Source of the DNA: Kitasatospora phosalacinea
GTDB taxonomy: Bacteria > Actinomycetota > Actinomycetes > Streptomycetales > Streptomycetaceae
Length of the DNA stretch: 64,000 nucleotides
Assembly (NCBI RefSeq): GCF_030268885.1
Contig: NZ_BSSA01000008.1
Coordinates: 1 to 64,000 of the forward strand
Direction: 5' to 3'
In this document: positions 1 through 8,900 of the stretch, in pieces
How the letters are laid out: each line of letters begins with the position of its first letter
Position numbering within the stretch: position 1 is the first letter of the stretch
Program-made: the position numbers and the translations under genes
The notes under the pieces: model-generated
Database searches by the model: none
What the model saw: the letters and a program-made list of their open reading frames with translations, nothing else
Told to the model about the DNA's origin: nothing

Positions 1-110
1 ACATCATGCGATGCCTCAAGCGCTTCGTCGCCCGCGAGATCTACCGCGCCCTCACCAGGACACCGACAACCCAACGCATCAACCAGACCGACCTCGCTCC
101 TGCAGCTTGA
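1..110 (+). CDS. IS110-family transposase, C-terminal end (partial)
   Basis: Reading frame open from the left edge of the window (first full codon at base 3) and ending at TGA 108-110. The 35 visible residues contain RCLKRFVAREIYRAL, which matches the conserved C-terminal end of IS110-type transposases, usually written RCLKRxxAREIY. Enzymes of this family (RuvC-like DEDD domain plus a C-terminal serine domain) move circular intermediates guided by a bridge RNA. The catalytic parts lie outside the window, so activity cannot be judged. The bases after the stop (CCATAGGAGCATC) resemble the short right ends I associate with Streptomyces IS110 elements, which lack long terminal inverted repeats. 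The element boundary is therefore probably near base 120-130, but this is inference. Confidence 0.75.
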   Translation, partial: IMRCLKRFVAREIYRALTRTPTTQRINQTDLAPAA

Positions 111-130
111 CGTCCATAGGAGCATCCCGG

Positions 131-357
131 GGCCCGTCAGGGGCCCGGGGAACGGCGGGCTCGAGGCTGCCGGCGGTGCACTGCCGGTGCGTGCGGTGGC
201 TTCGGGTTCTGTCACTGCGGCCCGAAGCAGCACGGACCTCCGGTGGGCTCCGGCCACCAGCAGCACGGACTCGCCGTTCCCCGAGCCCCTGACGGGGCCA
301 CCGCCGTTCTTCCCGAGCCCCTGACGGCGCGTCCCGCCGTTCTCCCCGGGCCGCTAG
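131..357. repeat. Inverted-repeat cluster downstream of the IS110 end
   Basis: The left arm at 131-157 (reads GGCCCGTCAGGGGCCCGGGG then AACGGCG) pairs almost perfectly with the reverse complement of 272-299, about 115 bp away. A second, slightly diverged right arm lies at 301-329, and a third partial one at about 331-357 runs into the stop of the VOC gene. One left arm could therefore form alternative hairpins with two partners. The stretch 111-353 otherwise has no convincing gene. The copies could be a small mobile repeat, debris from insertion, or part of a terminator for the flanking genes. Confidence 0.6.
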
Positions 358-1139
358 ATGCGTGGCCCCAGGACCGAGAAGCGCCCGCCCTCCGCGTCGG
401 CGAGGCGGGCCACCCGGCCGTAGGGGGAGTCGGCGGGGCCGTCGAGGACGCGGCCGCCGAGGGCGGCGGCGTGCCGGGCGGCGGCGTCGGCGTCGGGGAC
501 GGAGAAGAAGACCTCCCAGTGCGGGGCGAGGTCCCGCGCGGCGCGCAGCGCGGCGACGCTGTGGTCCTCGGAGCGCAGCACGACCCGCTCGTGCTCGTAG
601 CGGACCTCGAACCGGGCCGGGTCGCGCTCGTCCCAGCGGAACACCTCGCCGTAGAAGAGCGCCGCGGCGAACGGGTCGGCGGTGCGCAGTTCGATCCAGG
701 CGGGGGCGCCGGGCTCGGCGCTCCAGGGGGCGTCGCCGGGCCGCGGGTCGGCGGGTTCGCCCTCCCAGATGCCGAAGGTCGCGCCGAAGGGGTCGGCGGC
801 CAGCGCGACCCGGCCCGCGTCGAAGGAGAGCGGGCCGACGGCGAGGGTGCCGCCGCGTTCGCGGACGCCGTCGGCGGCGCGGTCGGCGCTCTCGATGCCG
901 AAGTAGGTGGTCCAGGCGACGGGGCGTTCCCAGTCGGTGCCGAGCCTGCTCAGCCCGGCGACCTCGACGCCGTCGACGACCGCGCGCAGGTACGGGCCCC
1001 AGCGGTCCGGTCCGGGGATGAACTCCCAGCCCAGCAGCGGCCCGTAGAAGCCCTGCGCGGCCGCGAGGTCGCGCGCTGTCAGGCCGACCCAGCACGGCAC
1101 CGCGGGCACGCAGCGCACCGTGGCCGTTCGTTCCACCAT
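354..1139 (-). CDS. VOC (glyoxalase/bleomycin-resistance fold) protein with two tandem domains
   Basis: 261 residues made of two VOC modules, about residues 10-125 and 140-258. Each starts with a CWVGL/AWIEL-type strand followed by (D)xxAAxxFYGxxxxW, the usual opening of this superfamily. The first reads DLAAAQGFYGPLLGWEF and the second DPFAAALFYGEVFRWDE. Such proteins bind a metal or a small hydrophobic ligand and act as dioxygenases, lyases or drug-sequestering proteins; the substrate cannot be read from sequence. ATG at 1139 is chosen because upstream in-frame codons fall in unrelated sequence. It is divergent from the flavoprotein at 1353, with about 210 bp between them. Confidence 0.85.
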   Translation of the reverse strand: MVERTATVRCVPAVPCWVGLTARDLAAAQGFYGPLLGWEFIPGPDRWGPYLRAVVDGVEVAGLSRLGTDWERPVAWTTYFGIESADRAADGVRERGGTLAVGPLSFDAGRVALAADPFGATFGIWEGEPADPRPGDAPWSAEPGAPAWIELRTADPFAAALFYGEVFRWDERDPARFEVRYEHERVVLRSEDHSVAALRAARDLAPHWEVFFSVPDADAAARHAAALGGRVLDGPADSPYGRVARLADAEGGRFSVLGPRI

Positions 1140-1352
1140 CCCGCGGGCTCCCTTCGACGTTCCGCCGACCGGAAGGGCCGGACCCGCCCAGCCTAGGTGG
1201 AGGGCGCCGCCGGAGGGTGGTGCGCCTCGCGGGCGAATCCGGTCCGGGGCGGGTCGCGGACCGGCGCGGGTCCCCCGGTCGGACGTGTGGCGGTGCCAAG
1301 GTCGGGCAGGACGGCGCACAAGGGGACGCCGCTGTGGGAAGGACGTGTGGGC

Positions 1353-2558
1353 ATGGACACCGGGATCGTGATCGTCGGGGCGGGCCTGGCCGGGGCGAAG
1401 GCTGCCGAAGCGCTGCGCGCGGAGGGCTACCGGGGGCCGGTCACCCTGGTCGGGGACGAGGCCGAGCGGCCGTACGAGCGGCCCCCGCTGTCCAAGGGGT
1501 ACCTGCTGGGCAAGGAGGAGAAGGAGAAGGTCTACGTCCACCCGGCCGACTGGTACGCGCAGCACGAGGTGACGCTGCGGCTGGGCACCGCGGCCACCGC
1601 CGTCGACCCGGCCGGGCACACCGTCACGCTGGAGGGCGGCGAGCGGCTGCCGTTCTCGAAGCTGCTGCTGGCGACCGGTTCGGCGCCGCGCACGCTGCCG
1701 GTGCCGGGCGGCGACGGCGACTTCGTGCGGACGCTGCGGCGGCTCGGCGACAGCGAGCAGTTGCGGGCCGCGTTCCGCCCCGGCGCCCGGGTGGTGATCG
1801 TCGGCGCGGGCTGGATCGGCCTGGAGGCGGCAGCCGCGGCCCGCACGGCGGGGGCGGAGGTGACGGTGCTGGAGGCGGCCGAGCTGCCGCTGCTGCGGGT
1901 GCTGGGCCCGGAGGTCGCCCGGGTGTTCGCGGACCTGCACCGGGCGCACGGCGTCGACCTGCGCCTCGGGGTGGAGGTCGAGGAGCTGCGGGCGGACGGC
2001 GTGCGGCTGGGCGACGGCAGCACCGTCCCAGCGGACGTGCTGCTGGTCGGCGTCGGCATCGCGCCGAACACGGCGCTGGCCGAGCACGCGGGCCTGACGG
2101 TCGACAACGGCGTGCGCACCGACCAGCACCTGGCCACCTCGCACCCCGACGTGTTCGCGGCGGGCGACGTGGCGAACGCCTTCCACCCGCTGTTCGGCAA
2201 GCCGATCCGGGTCGAGCACTGGGCGAACGCGCTCAACCAGCCCGCGGTGGCCGCCGCCTCGATGCTCGGCAAGGCCGCCGTGTACGACCGCGTCCCGTAC
2301 TTTTTCACCGACCAGTACGACCTGGGCATGGAGTACACCGGTTACGCGGAGCCCGGCGGCTACGACCGGGTGGTGTTCCGGGGCGACGTCGCCGGGCGGG
2401 AGTTCCTCGCGTTCTGGCTGTCCGGCGGGAAGGTGCTGGCCGGGATGAACGTCAACGTCTGGGACGTCACCGACCCGATCCGCGAGCTGGTCCGCTCCGG
2501 GCGCGCGGTGGACCCGGAGCGGTTGGCCGACCCGGCGGTGCCGCTGGACGAGCTCTGA
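1353..2558 (+). CDS. FAD/NAD(P)-dependent ferredoxin-reductase-type oxidoreductase
   Basis: 401 residues. An N-terminal Rossmann FAD motif (IVIVGAGLAGAKAAEAL), the YERPPLSKGYLLG segment typical of rubredoxin/ferredoxin/putidaredoxin reductases, a second dinucleotide fold for NAD(P)H (VVIVGAGWIGLEAAAAA) and the FAD-ribityl motif VFAAGDVAN are all visible, followed by the family's C-terminal domain. Known members pass electrons from NAD(P)H to a small iron-sulfur protein that feeds a P450 or oxygenase. No ferredoxin or P450 gene is adjacent, so the partner is probably encoded elsewhere. ATG 1353 is used; an in-frame GTG at 1347 is also possible, both behind GGAAGGA at 1336-1342. Cytosolic. Confidence 0.9.
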   Translation: MDTGIVIVGAGLAGAKAAEALRAEGYRGPVTLVGDEAERPYERPPLSKGYLLGKEEKEKVYVHPADWYAQHEVTLRLGTAATAVDPAGHTVTLEGGERLPFSKLLLATGSAPRTLPVPGGDGDFVRTLRRLGDSEQLRAAFRPGARVVIVGAGWIGLEAAAAARTAGAEVTVLEAAELPLLRVLGPEVARVFADLHRAHGVDLRLGVEVEELRADGVRLGDGSTVPADVLLVGVGIAPNTALAEHAGLTVDNGVRTDQHLATSHPDVFAAGDVANAFHPLFGKPIRVEHWANALNQPAVAAASMLGKAAVYDRVPYFFTDQYDLGMEYTGYAEPGGYDRVVFRGDVAGREFLAFWLSGGKVLAGMNVNVWDVTDPIRELVRSGRAVDPERLADPAVPLDEL

Positions 2559-2576
2559 CGGCCGCCGCGGGGGCGG

Positions 2577-2864
2577 TCAGGTCACGTCGCGCCACATCAG
2601 CGGGGCCAGCGGGTCCCCGGTGGGGCGGGTCATCTCGTCGTGGGCCTTGGTGAGCAGCTGCATGGCGAGGTCGTTGAGGGCGCGGGCCCCGGCGACCTCC
2701 TCGCCGACCCGCAGCTGCGGGCTGTCGCCGTGGCGCCGGGTCGCGCTGCCGTGCCCGCGCAGTTCCGTGCCGTCGGCGAGGCGGACCAGCGCGGCGGCCC
2801 TGGTGCGGTCGCCGTCCTCCTGGAACTCCATCTCGACGTGCCATCCGACCAGTGTCCTCGTCAT
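2577..2864 (-). CDS. DUF1876 domain protein (small dsRBD-like family)
   Basis: 95 residues. Pattern: N-terminal WHVEMEFQEDGDRTRAAALV, a central GHGSATRRHGD segment, and a helix GEEVAGARALNDLAMQLL. This matches DUF1876, a short actinobacterial family with an alpha/beta fold and no firmly assigned role. A second member lies in this window at 50799-51062 with the same layout (W-V-D/E-x-x-F-x-E-D, then GEE-A-ARA-NDLA-QL). Its stop lies 19 bp from the stop of the convergent flavoprotein. The ATG at 2864 follows GGAGGTGGCGGCC on the minus strand. Confidence 0.85.
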   Translation of the reverse strand: MTRTLVGWHVEMEFQEDGDRTRAAALVRLADGTELRGHGSATRRHGDSPQLRVGEEVAGARALNDLAMQLLTKAHDEMTRPTGDPLAPLMWRDVT

Positions 2865-2956
2865 GGCCGCCACCTCCCGGGTGCGTGCAGGGTGTCGGGA
2901 CCGGTCCGGTCCTTCCAGGGTGCGACGCCCGGGCCGGGGCGGCGAGGCGGGGCCGG

Positions 2957-3163
2957 TCAGCAGCGGTCGAGGCCGGTCCGTTCCACGTCGATCGGCGCCT
3001 CCCCGACGTGTTCCCCGGGGGTCTCCTCGCCGGTCTCCGGCTCGTCGCACTCCTCGCGGCCGGTGCCGGTGTGCACCACGCGCACCGGGTGGTGGGGGTC
3101 GTCCTCGTGGACGACCTGCTGCGGACGGCCGCAGCGCGGGCAGAGCAGGGGCATCCGGTTCAT
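2957..3163 (-). CDS. Small CPxCG-type protein of unknown function
   Basis: 68 residues, not recognised. Starts MNRMPLLCPRCGRPQQVV, so one CPRCG knuckle sits near the N-terminus, while single later cysteines (GREECDEPE and the final residues DRC) could complete a zinc site. The rest is acidic and probably unstructured. It lies between a DUF1876 gene and the anti-sigma gene on the same strand. The ribosome-binding site is weak (GGACAG), and a second in-frame ATG three codons on is possible. Codon use is compatible with coding, but the reading frame is short and the call is tentative. Confidence 0.45.
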   Translation of the reverse strand: MNRMPLLCPRCGRPQQVVHEDDPHHPVRVVHTGTGREECDEPETGEETPGEHVGEAPIDVERTGLDRC

Positions 3164-3217
3164 CAGCGCTGTCCACGCGCCCCGCGGCGGGCAGCGCCCC
3201 GGGCCCGCGTGGCCTCC

Positions 3218-3946
3218 TCACTGCTTCCAGTGTGCCGCGGCCGCCGCGGGGACGGGCACGGTGACCAGCACCGTCGTCCCGGAGCGGACCTCGAACCGGG
3301 CGATCGCCGCCGGGGGCAGCCCGCTGCCGCCCCCGGTGCGCAGCCCGGTGGTGGCGCCGTAGCCGGTCGGCGGGACGGCCCAGGTCGCGACGGTCTGCCG
3401 GGTGCCGTCGGTGCCGACGGCCACCAGTTCGCAGGTCTGCGGTCCCGGGACGTGGCCCAGGTCGAGGGTGATCCGGCTGCCCCGGGCGACGGGGTCGACG
3501 CCGACCGTGGCGGACACCCCGGTGGCCGGGTCGGTGGCGCTGAACTGCTGCGCGACGGACGCGACCTGACTGCCCTGCAGGACCGCCCAGGTGACCGCGG
3601 GCCCGCCCAGCGCGAGGATCGCCGCGACGGCCGCCAGCACCAGCCGCCGCACCCGGGCCCGCCGCCGCTCGGCGGCCACCCGGCCGAGCAGCCGCTGCTC
3701 GCCCGCGGGCTCCGCGGGTTCCGGGAGCTGCGGGGGCGCGTCCGCGGCGAGTTCGGCGAGCAGCGCGGTGGTCGGGGCGAGTTCGGCGGCCTCGGCGGTG
3801 CAGCGCGGGCAGTGCGCGAGGTGCGCGGCGAAGCGGGCGGCCCGGTCGGGTTCGAGCACGCCGAGCAGGTGGGCGCCGAGGTCCGCGTGCGGGTCCTCGT
3901 ACGGCTCCTCGTACGGCTCCTCGTGCCGGTTCTCGGGGGTGGTCAT
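3218..3946 (-). CDS. Membrane-anchored zinc anti-sigma factor
   Basis: 242 residues. After an acidic N-terminus (EEPYEEPYEDPHADLG) comes a zf-HC2/ZAS zinc motif (H-x3-C-x2-C in HLAHCPRC), then a basic stretch and one membrane helix around residues 103-126 (LVLAAVAAILALGG). An extracytoplasmic domain of about 115 residues follows, resembling the C-terminal part of RskA/RslA-type anti-sigma factors. Such proteins hold an ECF sigma factor inactive at the membrane until a redox or envelope signal releases it. The start ATG overlaps the sigma-factor stop (ATGA, 3943-3946), so the two are translationally coupled. Confidence 0.88.
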   Translation of the reverse strand: MTTPENRHEEPYEEPYEDPHADLGAHLLGVLEPDRAARFAAHLAHCPRCTAEAAELAPTTALLAELAADAPPQLPEPAEPAGEQRLLGRVAAERRRARVRRLVLAAVAAILALGGPAVTWAVLQGSQVASVAQQFSATDPATGVSATVGVDPVARGSRITLDLGHVPGPQTCELVAVGTDGTRQTVATWAVPPTGYGATTGLRTGGGSGLPPAAIARFEVRSGTTVLVTVPVPAAAAAHWKQ

Positions 3947-4509
3947 GGGGTCGCGCCCCGTTCCTCCAGGGCGAGCCGCAGGGCCCGCAGGGCGTAGTGC
4001 AGCCGGGATCGGACGGTGCCGGGCGGGACGCCGAGGACGACGGCGGCCTCGGTCGCGGTGCGGCCGCGCAGGTAGGTCTCGGTGATCGCGGCGCGGTGCG
4101 CGGCGGACAGCGAGCCGAGCGCGTCGGTGAGCGTCATCAGCCGGAGCGCGCGGTCGAGTTCGTCCTCGGCGGCGGCCGCGTCCGGGTGCCGGTCGAGCGC
4201 GCTCTCGGGCACTTCGCGGGGGCGGGCGCGGGCGCTGCGGCGGCCGTCGATGACGATCCGGCGGGCGACGGTGGCCAGCCAGGGCCGCAGGCTGCCGTTC
4301 CCCGGGTCGAGCCGGTCGAGGTGCCGCCAGGCCCGCACCAGGGTCTCCTGGACGACGTCCTCGGCCCGCTGCCGGTCGCCGCCGACCAGGTGCAGCACCA
4401 TGCCGTACAGCGGCCCGGCGTGCTCCCGGTACAGCGCGCGCATCAGCCGGTCCTCGGCGGCGGGGGTCGCGGTGCGGCGGGGGCCGGTGGGGCGCGCGGG
4501 GTCGGCCAC
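3943..4509 (-). CDS. ECF-type RNA polymerase sigma factor
   Basis: 188 residues. Region 2 is visible as LMRALYREHAGPLYGMVL through AEDVVQETLVRAWRHL. Region 4 appears as LSAAHRAAITETYLRGRT followed by the helix-turn-helix ATEAAVVLGVPPGTVRSRL. There is no region 3, so it is group 4 (ECF). The open frame extends further upstream, but GTG at 4509 is chosen: it is preceded by GAGGAT at good spacing, and the upstream extension is a proline/arginine run without family similarity. It is paired with the downstream anti-sigma gene. The target promoters are unknown; the PF03640 lipoprotein and thioredoxin next door are reasonable candidates. Confidence 0.9.
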   Translation of the reverse strand: MADPARPTGPRRTATPAAEDRLMRALYREHAGPLYGMVLHLVGGDRQRAEDVVQETLVRAWRHLDRLDPGNGSLRPWLATVARRIVIDGRRSARARPREVPESALDRHPDAAAAEDELDRALRLMTLTDALGSLSAAHRAAITETYLRGRTATEAAVVLGVPPGTVRSRLHYALRALRLALEERGATP

Positions 4510-4710
4510 GGCGCCATCCTCGCGCGCGGGGCGCGGGGCGGCGATCGGGCACGGCGGACGCGGCGGGCGGGGGGCGCGGGGCGGGCGCGGGCCCTCAAGT
4601 CCGGTGCGGCCGGTGTCGATAACCGTGGCGGGGGTGCGGCCCGGGCGCCCGCGCCGCACCCCCTGCTCCGCTCCGCCGTCCACGCCCCGGCCCGTCCGTG
4701 CGTCCGTCGC

Positions 4711-5271
4711 TCAGTAGCCGCCGGACGGCATGCCGGGCGTGCCGCCGTTGACCGGCATCGCCTTGCCGCCGCTCGGGGTGGCCGCGAACCAGGTGCCGTC
4801 CACGCCCTGGCCCTTGGTGTCGCCGGGCTTGGTGTCGGGCGCGTACCGGTACAACGGCCAGCCGTCGAGCGTGAGTTGGTGGCTGCCGTCGGGGCGGGTG
4901 ACGGTGGAGACCAGCTTGCCGTCGATGCCCTTCAGGTCGGCGCTGCCGCTGCCGTTCGCGAGTTCGGGCGGCCACAGGGTGGCGCAGGCGTCGGTGCAGT
5001 GCGAGGCCGAGGGGTGGTCGGTGTCCCGGTCGAAGCGGTACAGGGTGTGCCCCTGGCCGTCGGTGACCAGGGTGCCGAGGGTCGGGTCGTGCGCGGTCAT
5101 CAGGGTGCCCTGGCTCTGTGCGGGGTTGCCGGTGCGGCCCGCCGAGGTGCTGCTGCTGCCGCTGCCGCCGCTGCTCCCGCAGCCGGCGACCAGGGCCGCG
5201 GAGGCGAGGGCCCCGGCGGCGAGCAGGGTGAGGCGGCGGCCGCGGGGGGCCGTCCGGCCGGTGGTGGTCAT
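4711..5271 (-). CDS. Lipoprotein with two PF03640 secreted repeats
   Basis: 186 residues. N-terminal basic region, hydrophobic core and lipobox LVAGCGSSGG with lipidated Cys near residue 31, then a Ser/Gly linker. Two PF03640-type repeats follow: one with GHTLYRFDRDTDHPSASHC and TDACATLWPP (a conserved Cys pair), the other with WPLYRYAPDTKPGDTKGQG and GTWFAATP. The family is found as cell-surface lipoproteins, often beside ECF sigma/anti-sigma pairs; no biochemical role is settled. It lies upstream of the sigma gene on the same strand with about 200 bp between, so separate promoters are likely. It is divergent from the thioredoxin gene. Confidence 0.9.
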   Translation of the reverse strand: MTTTGRTAPRGRRLTLLAAGALASAALVAGCGSSGGSGSSSTSAGRTGNPAQSQGTLMTAHDPTLGTLVTDGQGHTLYRFDRDTDHPSASHCTDACATLWPPELANGSGSADLKGIDGKLVSTVTRPDGSHQLTLDGWPLYRYAPDTKPGDTKGQGVDGTWFAATPSGGKAMPVNGGTPGMPSGGY

Positions 5272-5371
5272 CGGAGTGCTCCCGTCCGGGAGGGTGCCGT
5301 CCGGCCCCGGTTGGACCGGTTCGTCCGGGGGTACGTACGGCGGGGCCCGGGTGTTCACCGCCCGCGCCGCC

Positions 5372-5382
5372 GGAATAGTTCC
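5372..5382. promoter_or_regulatory. GGAATAGTTCC palindrome between lipoprotein and thioredoxin genes
   Basis: An 11-bp perfect palindrome. Read on the minus strand it gives GGAACTATTCC, containing the GGAAC that many ECF sigma factors recognise as a -35 element. It lies about 100 bp upstream of the lipoprotein start and 70 bp upstream of thioredoxin. The assignment as a promoter for the neighbouring ECF factor is inference only; I could not identify a clear matching -10. Confidence 0.3.
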
Positions 5383-5451
5383 GCAGGTGGCGGGGTTGTG
5401 CCGGGCGAAGGGCCCGACCGGCGGGGCCGGAGCTGCGAGAGGCAGGTGGCG

Positions 5452-5835
5452 ATGATGAGCACGGTGGAATTGACCAAGGACAACTTCGACGAGGTGGTCC
5501 AGGGCGAGGACGGCAAGGCGTTCGTCCTGATCGACTTCTGGGCGGCCTGGTGCGGTCCCTGCCGCCAGTTCGCGCCGGTCTTCGAGCGGGCGTCCGACAA
5601 GCACCCGGACATCACCTTCGCGAAGGTCGACACCGAGGCCCAGCAGGAGCTCGCCGCGGCGTTCGACATCCGGTCGATTCCGACCCTGGCGATCATCCGC
5701 GAGGGCGTCCTGGTCTTCGCCCAGCCCGGTGCGCTCCCCGAAGCGACGCTGGAGGACTTGATCGGCCAGGCCCGGAAGCTCGACATGGCCGAGGTCCACG
5801 CGGGCGTGGCCGCCCAGAAGGCCGCCCAGAACTGA
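5452..5835 (+). CDS. Thioredoxin
   Basis: 127 residues with the single-domain thioredoxin pattern: FVLIDFWAAWCGPCRQFAP carries the redox pair C34 and C37 of WCGPC, and SIPTL holds the cis-proline. It is a cytosolic disulfide reductase reduced by thioredoxin reductase, which is not nearby. The C-terminus extends about 20 residues (AEVHAGVAAQKAAQN) beyond the core fold. Two adjacent ATG codons (5452 and 5455) follow GAGAGG. The gene ends in a very strong bidirectional hairpin shared with the RHS gene. Confidence 0.95.
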   Translation: MMSTVELTKDNFDEVVQGEDGKAFVLIDFWAAWCGPCRQFAPVFERASDKHPDITFAKVDTEAQQELAAAFDIRSIPTLAIIREGVLVFAQPGALPEATLEDLIGQARKLDMAEVHAGVAAQKAAQN

Positions 5836-5864
5836 CCCGGTCCCGCCCCGCGGCGGGACGTGGC

Positions 5865-5903
5865 GCGGGGCGCCCGGAGGAACGACTCCTCCGGGCGCCC
5901 CGC
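5865..5903. terminator. Bidirectional terminator between thioredoxin and RHS genes
   Basis: Perfect 17-bp stem: left arm 5865-5881 (GCGGGGCGCCCGGAGGA), loop ACGAC, right arm 5887-5903. It lies between convergent genes 30 bp after the thioredoxin stop and 10 bp from the RHS stop, followed by TCTT on the plus strand. Confidence 0.85.
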
Positions 5904-5913
5904 TCTTACCGCA

Positions 5914-8900
5914 TCACGGAATCTCCACCTTGACTCCGTTGATGACGAGGGAGTCCGTCCATCCGATCTGCATCGCCGTTCCCTGGACAACTCCACCCAC
6001 CAGGTTGTGGTTGTACCCCGGCGAGAACCTGGACCCGATTCCCGAAACTTGAACGACCAAGCCGTCGACGTTCCCGGAGTAGTGGTTCGCGCCCTCCGCC
6101 TCGGCTCCGTTGGCGATGTTGTGACGGCCGAACTGGATCAGCGCGCCCTGGACGTCTCCGGTGACGCGTGCGCCGTCGGTCATCACGACGGAACCGGTCA
6201 CGTTCCCTTTGAGGACCCCTCCACGGACCAGGATGGTTCCGCTGAGGTTTCCCGTGAACTCCTGCCCGGGCCCGATGACGGTGTCGTACGTCCATTTCCG
6301 CCCGGCGGGCGCACCGCCCCCCGGCTGCGACGGGGTGGTTCCGGTGGAGGGCCCGCCTCCGGGCGGATCGGTTTTCGGAACCGTGGACACTCCGCCGCCG
6401 GGACCGCTGCCGGTCCCGGTTCCCGGAGGGGTGGGATCGGTCGTGGTCGGGGGCTTGGCCGGTTCGGGGGTTTTGGGGGTGGTGACGGGTTCGTCGCTCT
6501 TGAACAACCGCTTGAACCAACTGAGGGCACCGCCGCCCTCCTCGATCGCCGCCTTGGCGCCCCTGACGGCCCGCCAGCCCCACTGGGCGGCCTTGACCGC
6601 AGTGACCCCGTCGAAGAACAGGCCGACGACGTCACCGCCGATGCGACCGGCCTTGTAGGTCTTGGAGTTGGTGTCGGCGCCGGAGAGGTGGGCGAGCGGT
6701 TTGTCGTCTATCGTCCCGGTGTGCCCGAGATGGATGTAGGGGCCTCCGTAGCTGCTGAAGAACGTGCTGCTGCTGTTGATGCCGTCGGCGAAGGAGTTCC
6801 AGCCCGCGGAGAGGCCGTTGACGACGAACTGGGCGATCGGTCCGATGATCGAGTCGAGGGCGCCGACCACGACGGTGCCGACCTGGTTGGCCTTGCTGTG
6901 GATCCAGCTCCAGATGCTCAGGCCGCTGGGGTCGCTGAAGGTGACGGGGTTGTCGCCGGAGTAGGTGTAGCCGCCCATCTGGTTGGGGTCGCCGGTCTGG
7001 AAGAGCGGGTCGGGTGACAGGAAGCGGCCGAGGGCGGGGTCGTACTGGCGGGCGCCGAGCAGGTCGAGTCCGCTGGTGGTGTCCTGTGGTTTGCCGAGGT
7101 AGCCGTGGTTGTCGGCCCAGGTGGAGGGGGTGGTGCCGCGCGGGTTGCCGTACGGGTCGTAGGCGCGGCGGGTGACGGCGAGCGTGGTGGCGTCCACCTG
7201 GAGCTGCGCGGTGCCCTGGGTCCCGCCCGGCTGGTAGGTGATCGTGCCGTTGCCGGAGCGGACGGTGGTGGTGCCGTCGGGGGCGCGGTAGTAGCGCCGG
7301 CCGGTGACCGGGTGCGTCGAGGAGACGTTGTCGACGGTCAGTTGTTCGGCGCCGCCGAACAGGTAGAGCGTGCTGGTGGCCGGTCCGCGTTGGAGCAGCA
7401 GGTTGCCGTCCGCGTCGTAGAGGTAGGTGGCGGTCTTCCCGTCGGTGGTGACGGCCTTGGTGCGGCCCTCCTCGTCGTAGTCGATGGTCTGCGAGGTGCT
7501 CCTGCTGCCCGTGGTCGTCCGGGACTTCGTGTTGCCCGCGGTGTCGTACTGCGGGGTCTGGGTGTAGGTGCCGGTGGTGGGGTTGGCGGTGGTGGTGCTG
7601 CTGACCGCGTTCGGCGTGGCGGTGGCGGTGGTGCCGTTGCCGGGGAACACCGAGGTCTGGGTGGTGTTCCTGGCCGCGTTGCCGGTCACGTCGTGGGTGA
7701 CCTGCTGGGTGCGGTCGCCGAGCCGGTCGTACTGCCAGTCCTGCCAGTACGGTGCCGGGCCTCCGACGGTCGAGGCGGTCGGGTTGGCCGTGGCGCAGTT
7801 GCCGGTCTGGCCGGCGGTCACCGCGGTGAGGCCCTTGGTGTCGGTCCAGGCGGTGGTCAGCCGGTCCTGTGCGTCGTACCGGTAGCACTGGGTGTCGGTG
7901 GTGCGGTCGGTGCCGCCGGAGGACTGCACGTCGCTGACCGCGGTCGGGTTGCCCGCCTGGTCGTAGGTGTAGGTGGTGTTGGAGATCGGGTTGGCGGTGT
8001 TGCTCTGCAGGGTGACCTTGTTGGTGGCGAGCCGGCCGGTCGCGGCGTCCCAGGTCTGGGCGGTCCGCAGTTGCTTGGTCAGGTCGTCGCCGACGGTGGT
8101 CTGCAGGGTCTGGCCGAGCGGGCTGTAGACCGTGCCGGCCAGGTAGGTGGTGGTCTGCGAGCCCGCGCCGGTGAGGCCGCCCTGCTTGTTGTAGCCGTAG
8201 CCGACGGTCTCGGCGGGCAGGCCGCCCTCGTTGCCGAAGGCGGTGGAGGCCAGCAGTCCGACGTTGGTGGTGTAGGAGCTGGTGACGCTGTAGGTGCCGG
8301 CCAGTCTCCCTTCCACCGCGGGGATCACGGTGGTGACGCCGGTGGGCTGGTAGGCGTTGTTGTAGGAGTCGATCCGGTTGACGTAGGCGCTGCCGTTCTT
8401 GCCGCCGTCGTACCGGGTGGAGGCGTCGGGCAGGCCCTTGAACGTGCCGTCGTAGGTCCACTCGGCGAGCAGTTTGCTGCTGTCGGTGGTCGAGGTGCCG
8501 GAGTACTCACCGGTGCGTCGGCTCAGCGTGTCGTAGGTGTAGCTGACGACCTGCCCGCGCGGGTCGGTGCTGGTCGCGACGCGGCCCATGCTGTCGTAGG
8601 TGGTGATCGACGTTCCGGTGTCGGGATCGGTCCGGGAGGACTGTCGGCCGCGGAAGTCGTAGGAGTAGCTCCAGGTGTTGCCCGCGGTGTCCTTGACGGT
8701 GTCCAGGCCGCCGCGGGCGTTGTAGGTGTAGGTGGTCGTGACGTCGTTGGGTGCCGCCCTGTTCGCTGTGTTCGTGCTCCACAGCGCGGTGTTCGCCGCG
8801 TCGAAGGCCACGACGTTCGCGTCGCCCTGGACCTTGAGGTAGCCCCCGGTGTGACCGCCGGTGCCCGCGGACCACAGCTTGGCGGTCCTGGCGGCGTTCC

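Noticed and set aside
354..2219. 621-codon minus-strand frame covering the flavoprotein gene
   Set aside because: Only the last 261 codons (the VOC gene) are real; the rest is antisense to the clearly coding plus-strand flavoprotein.
5914..6500. A toxin domain and an immunity gene at the RHS C-terminus
   Set aside because: No HNH, nuclease, deaminase or ADP-ribosyltransferase motif is visible, and the next gene downstream is a convergent thioredoxin.
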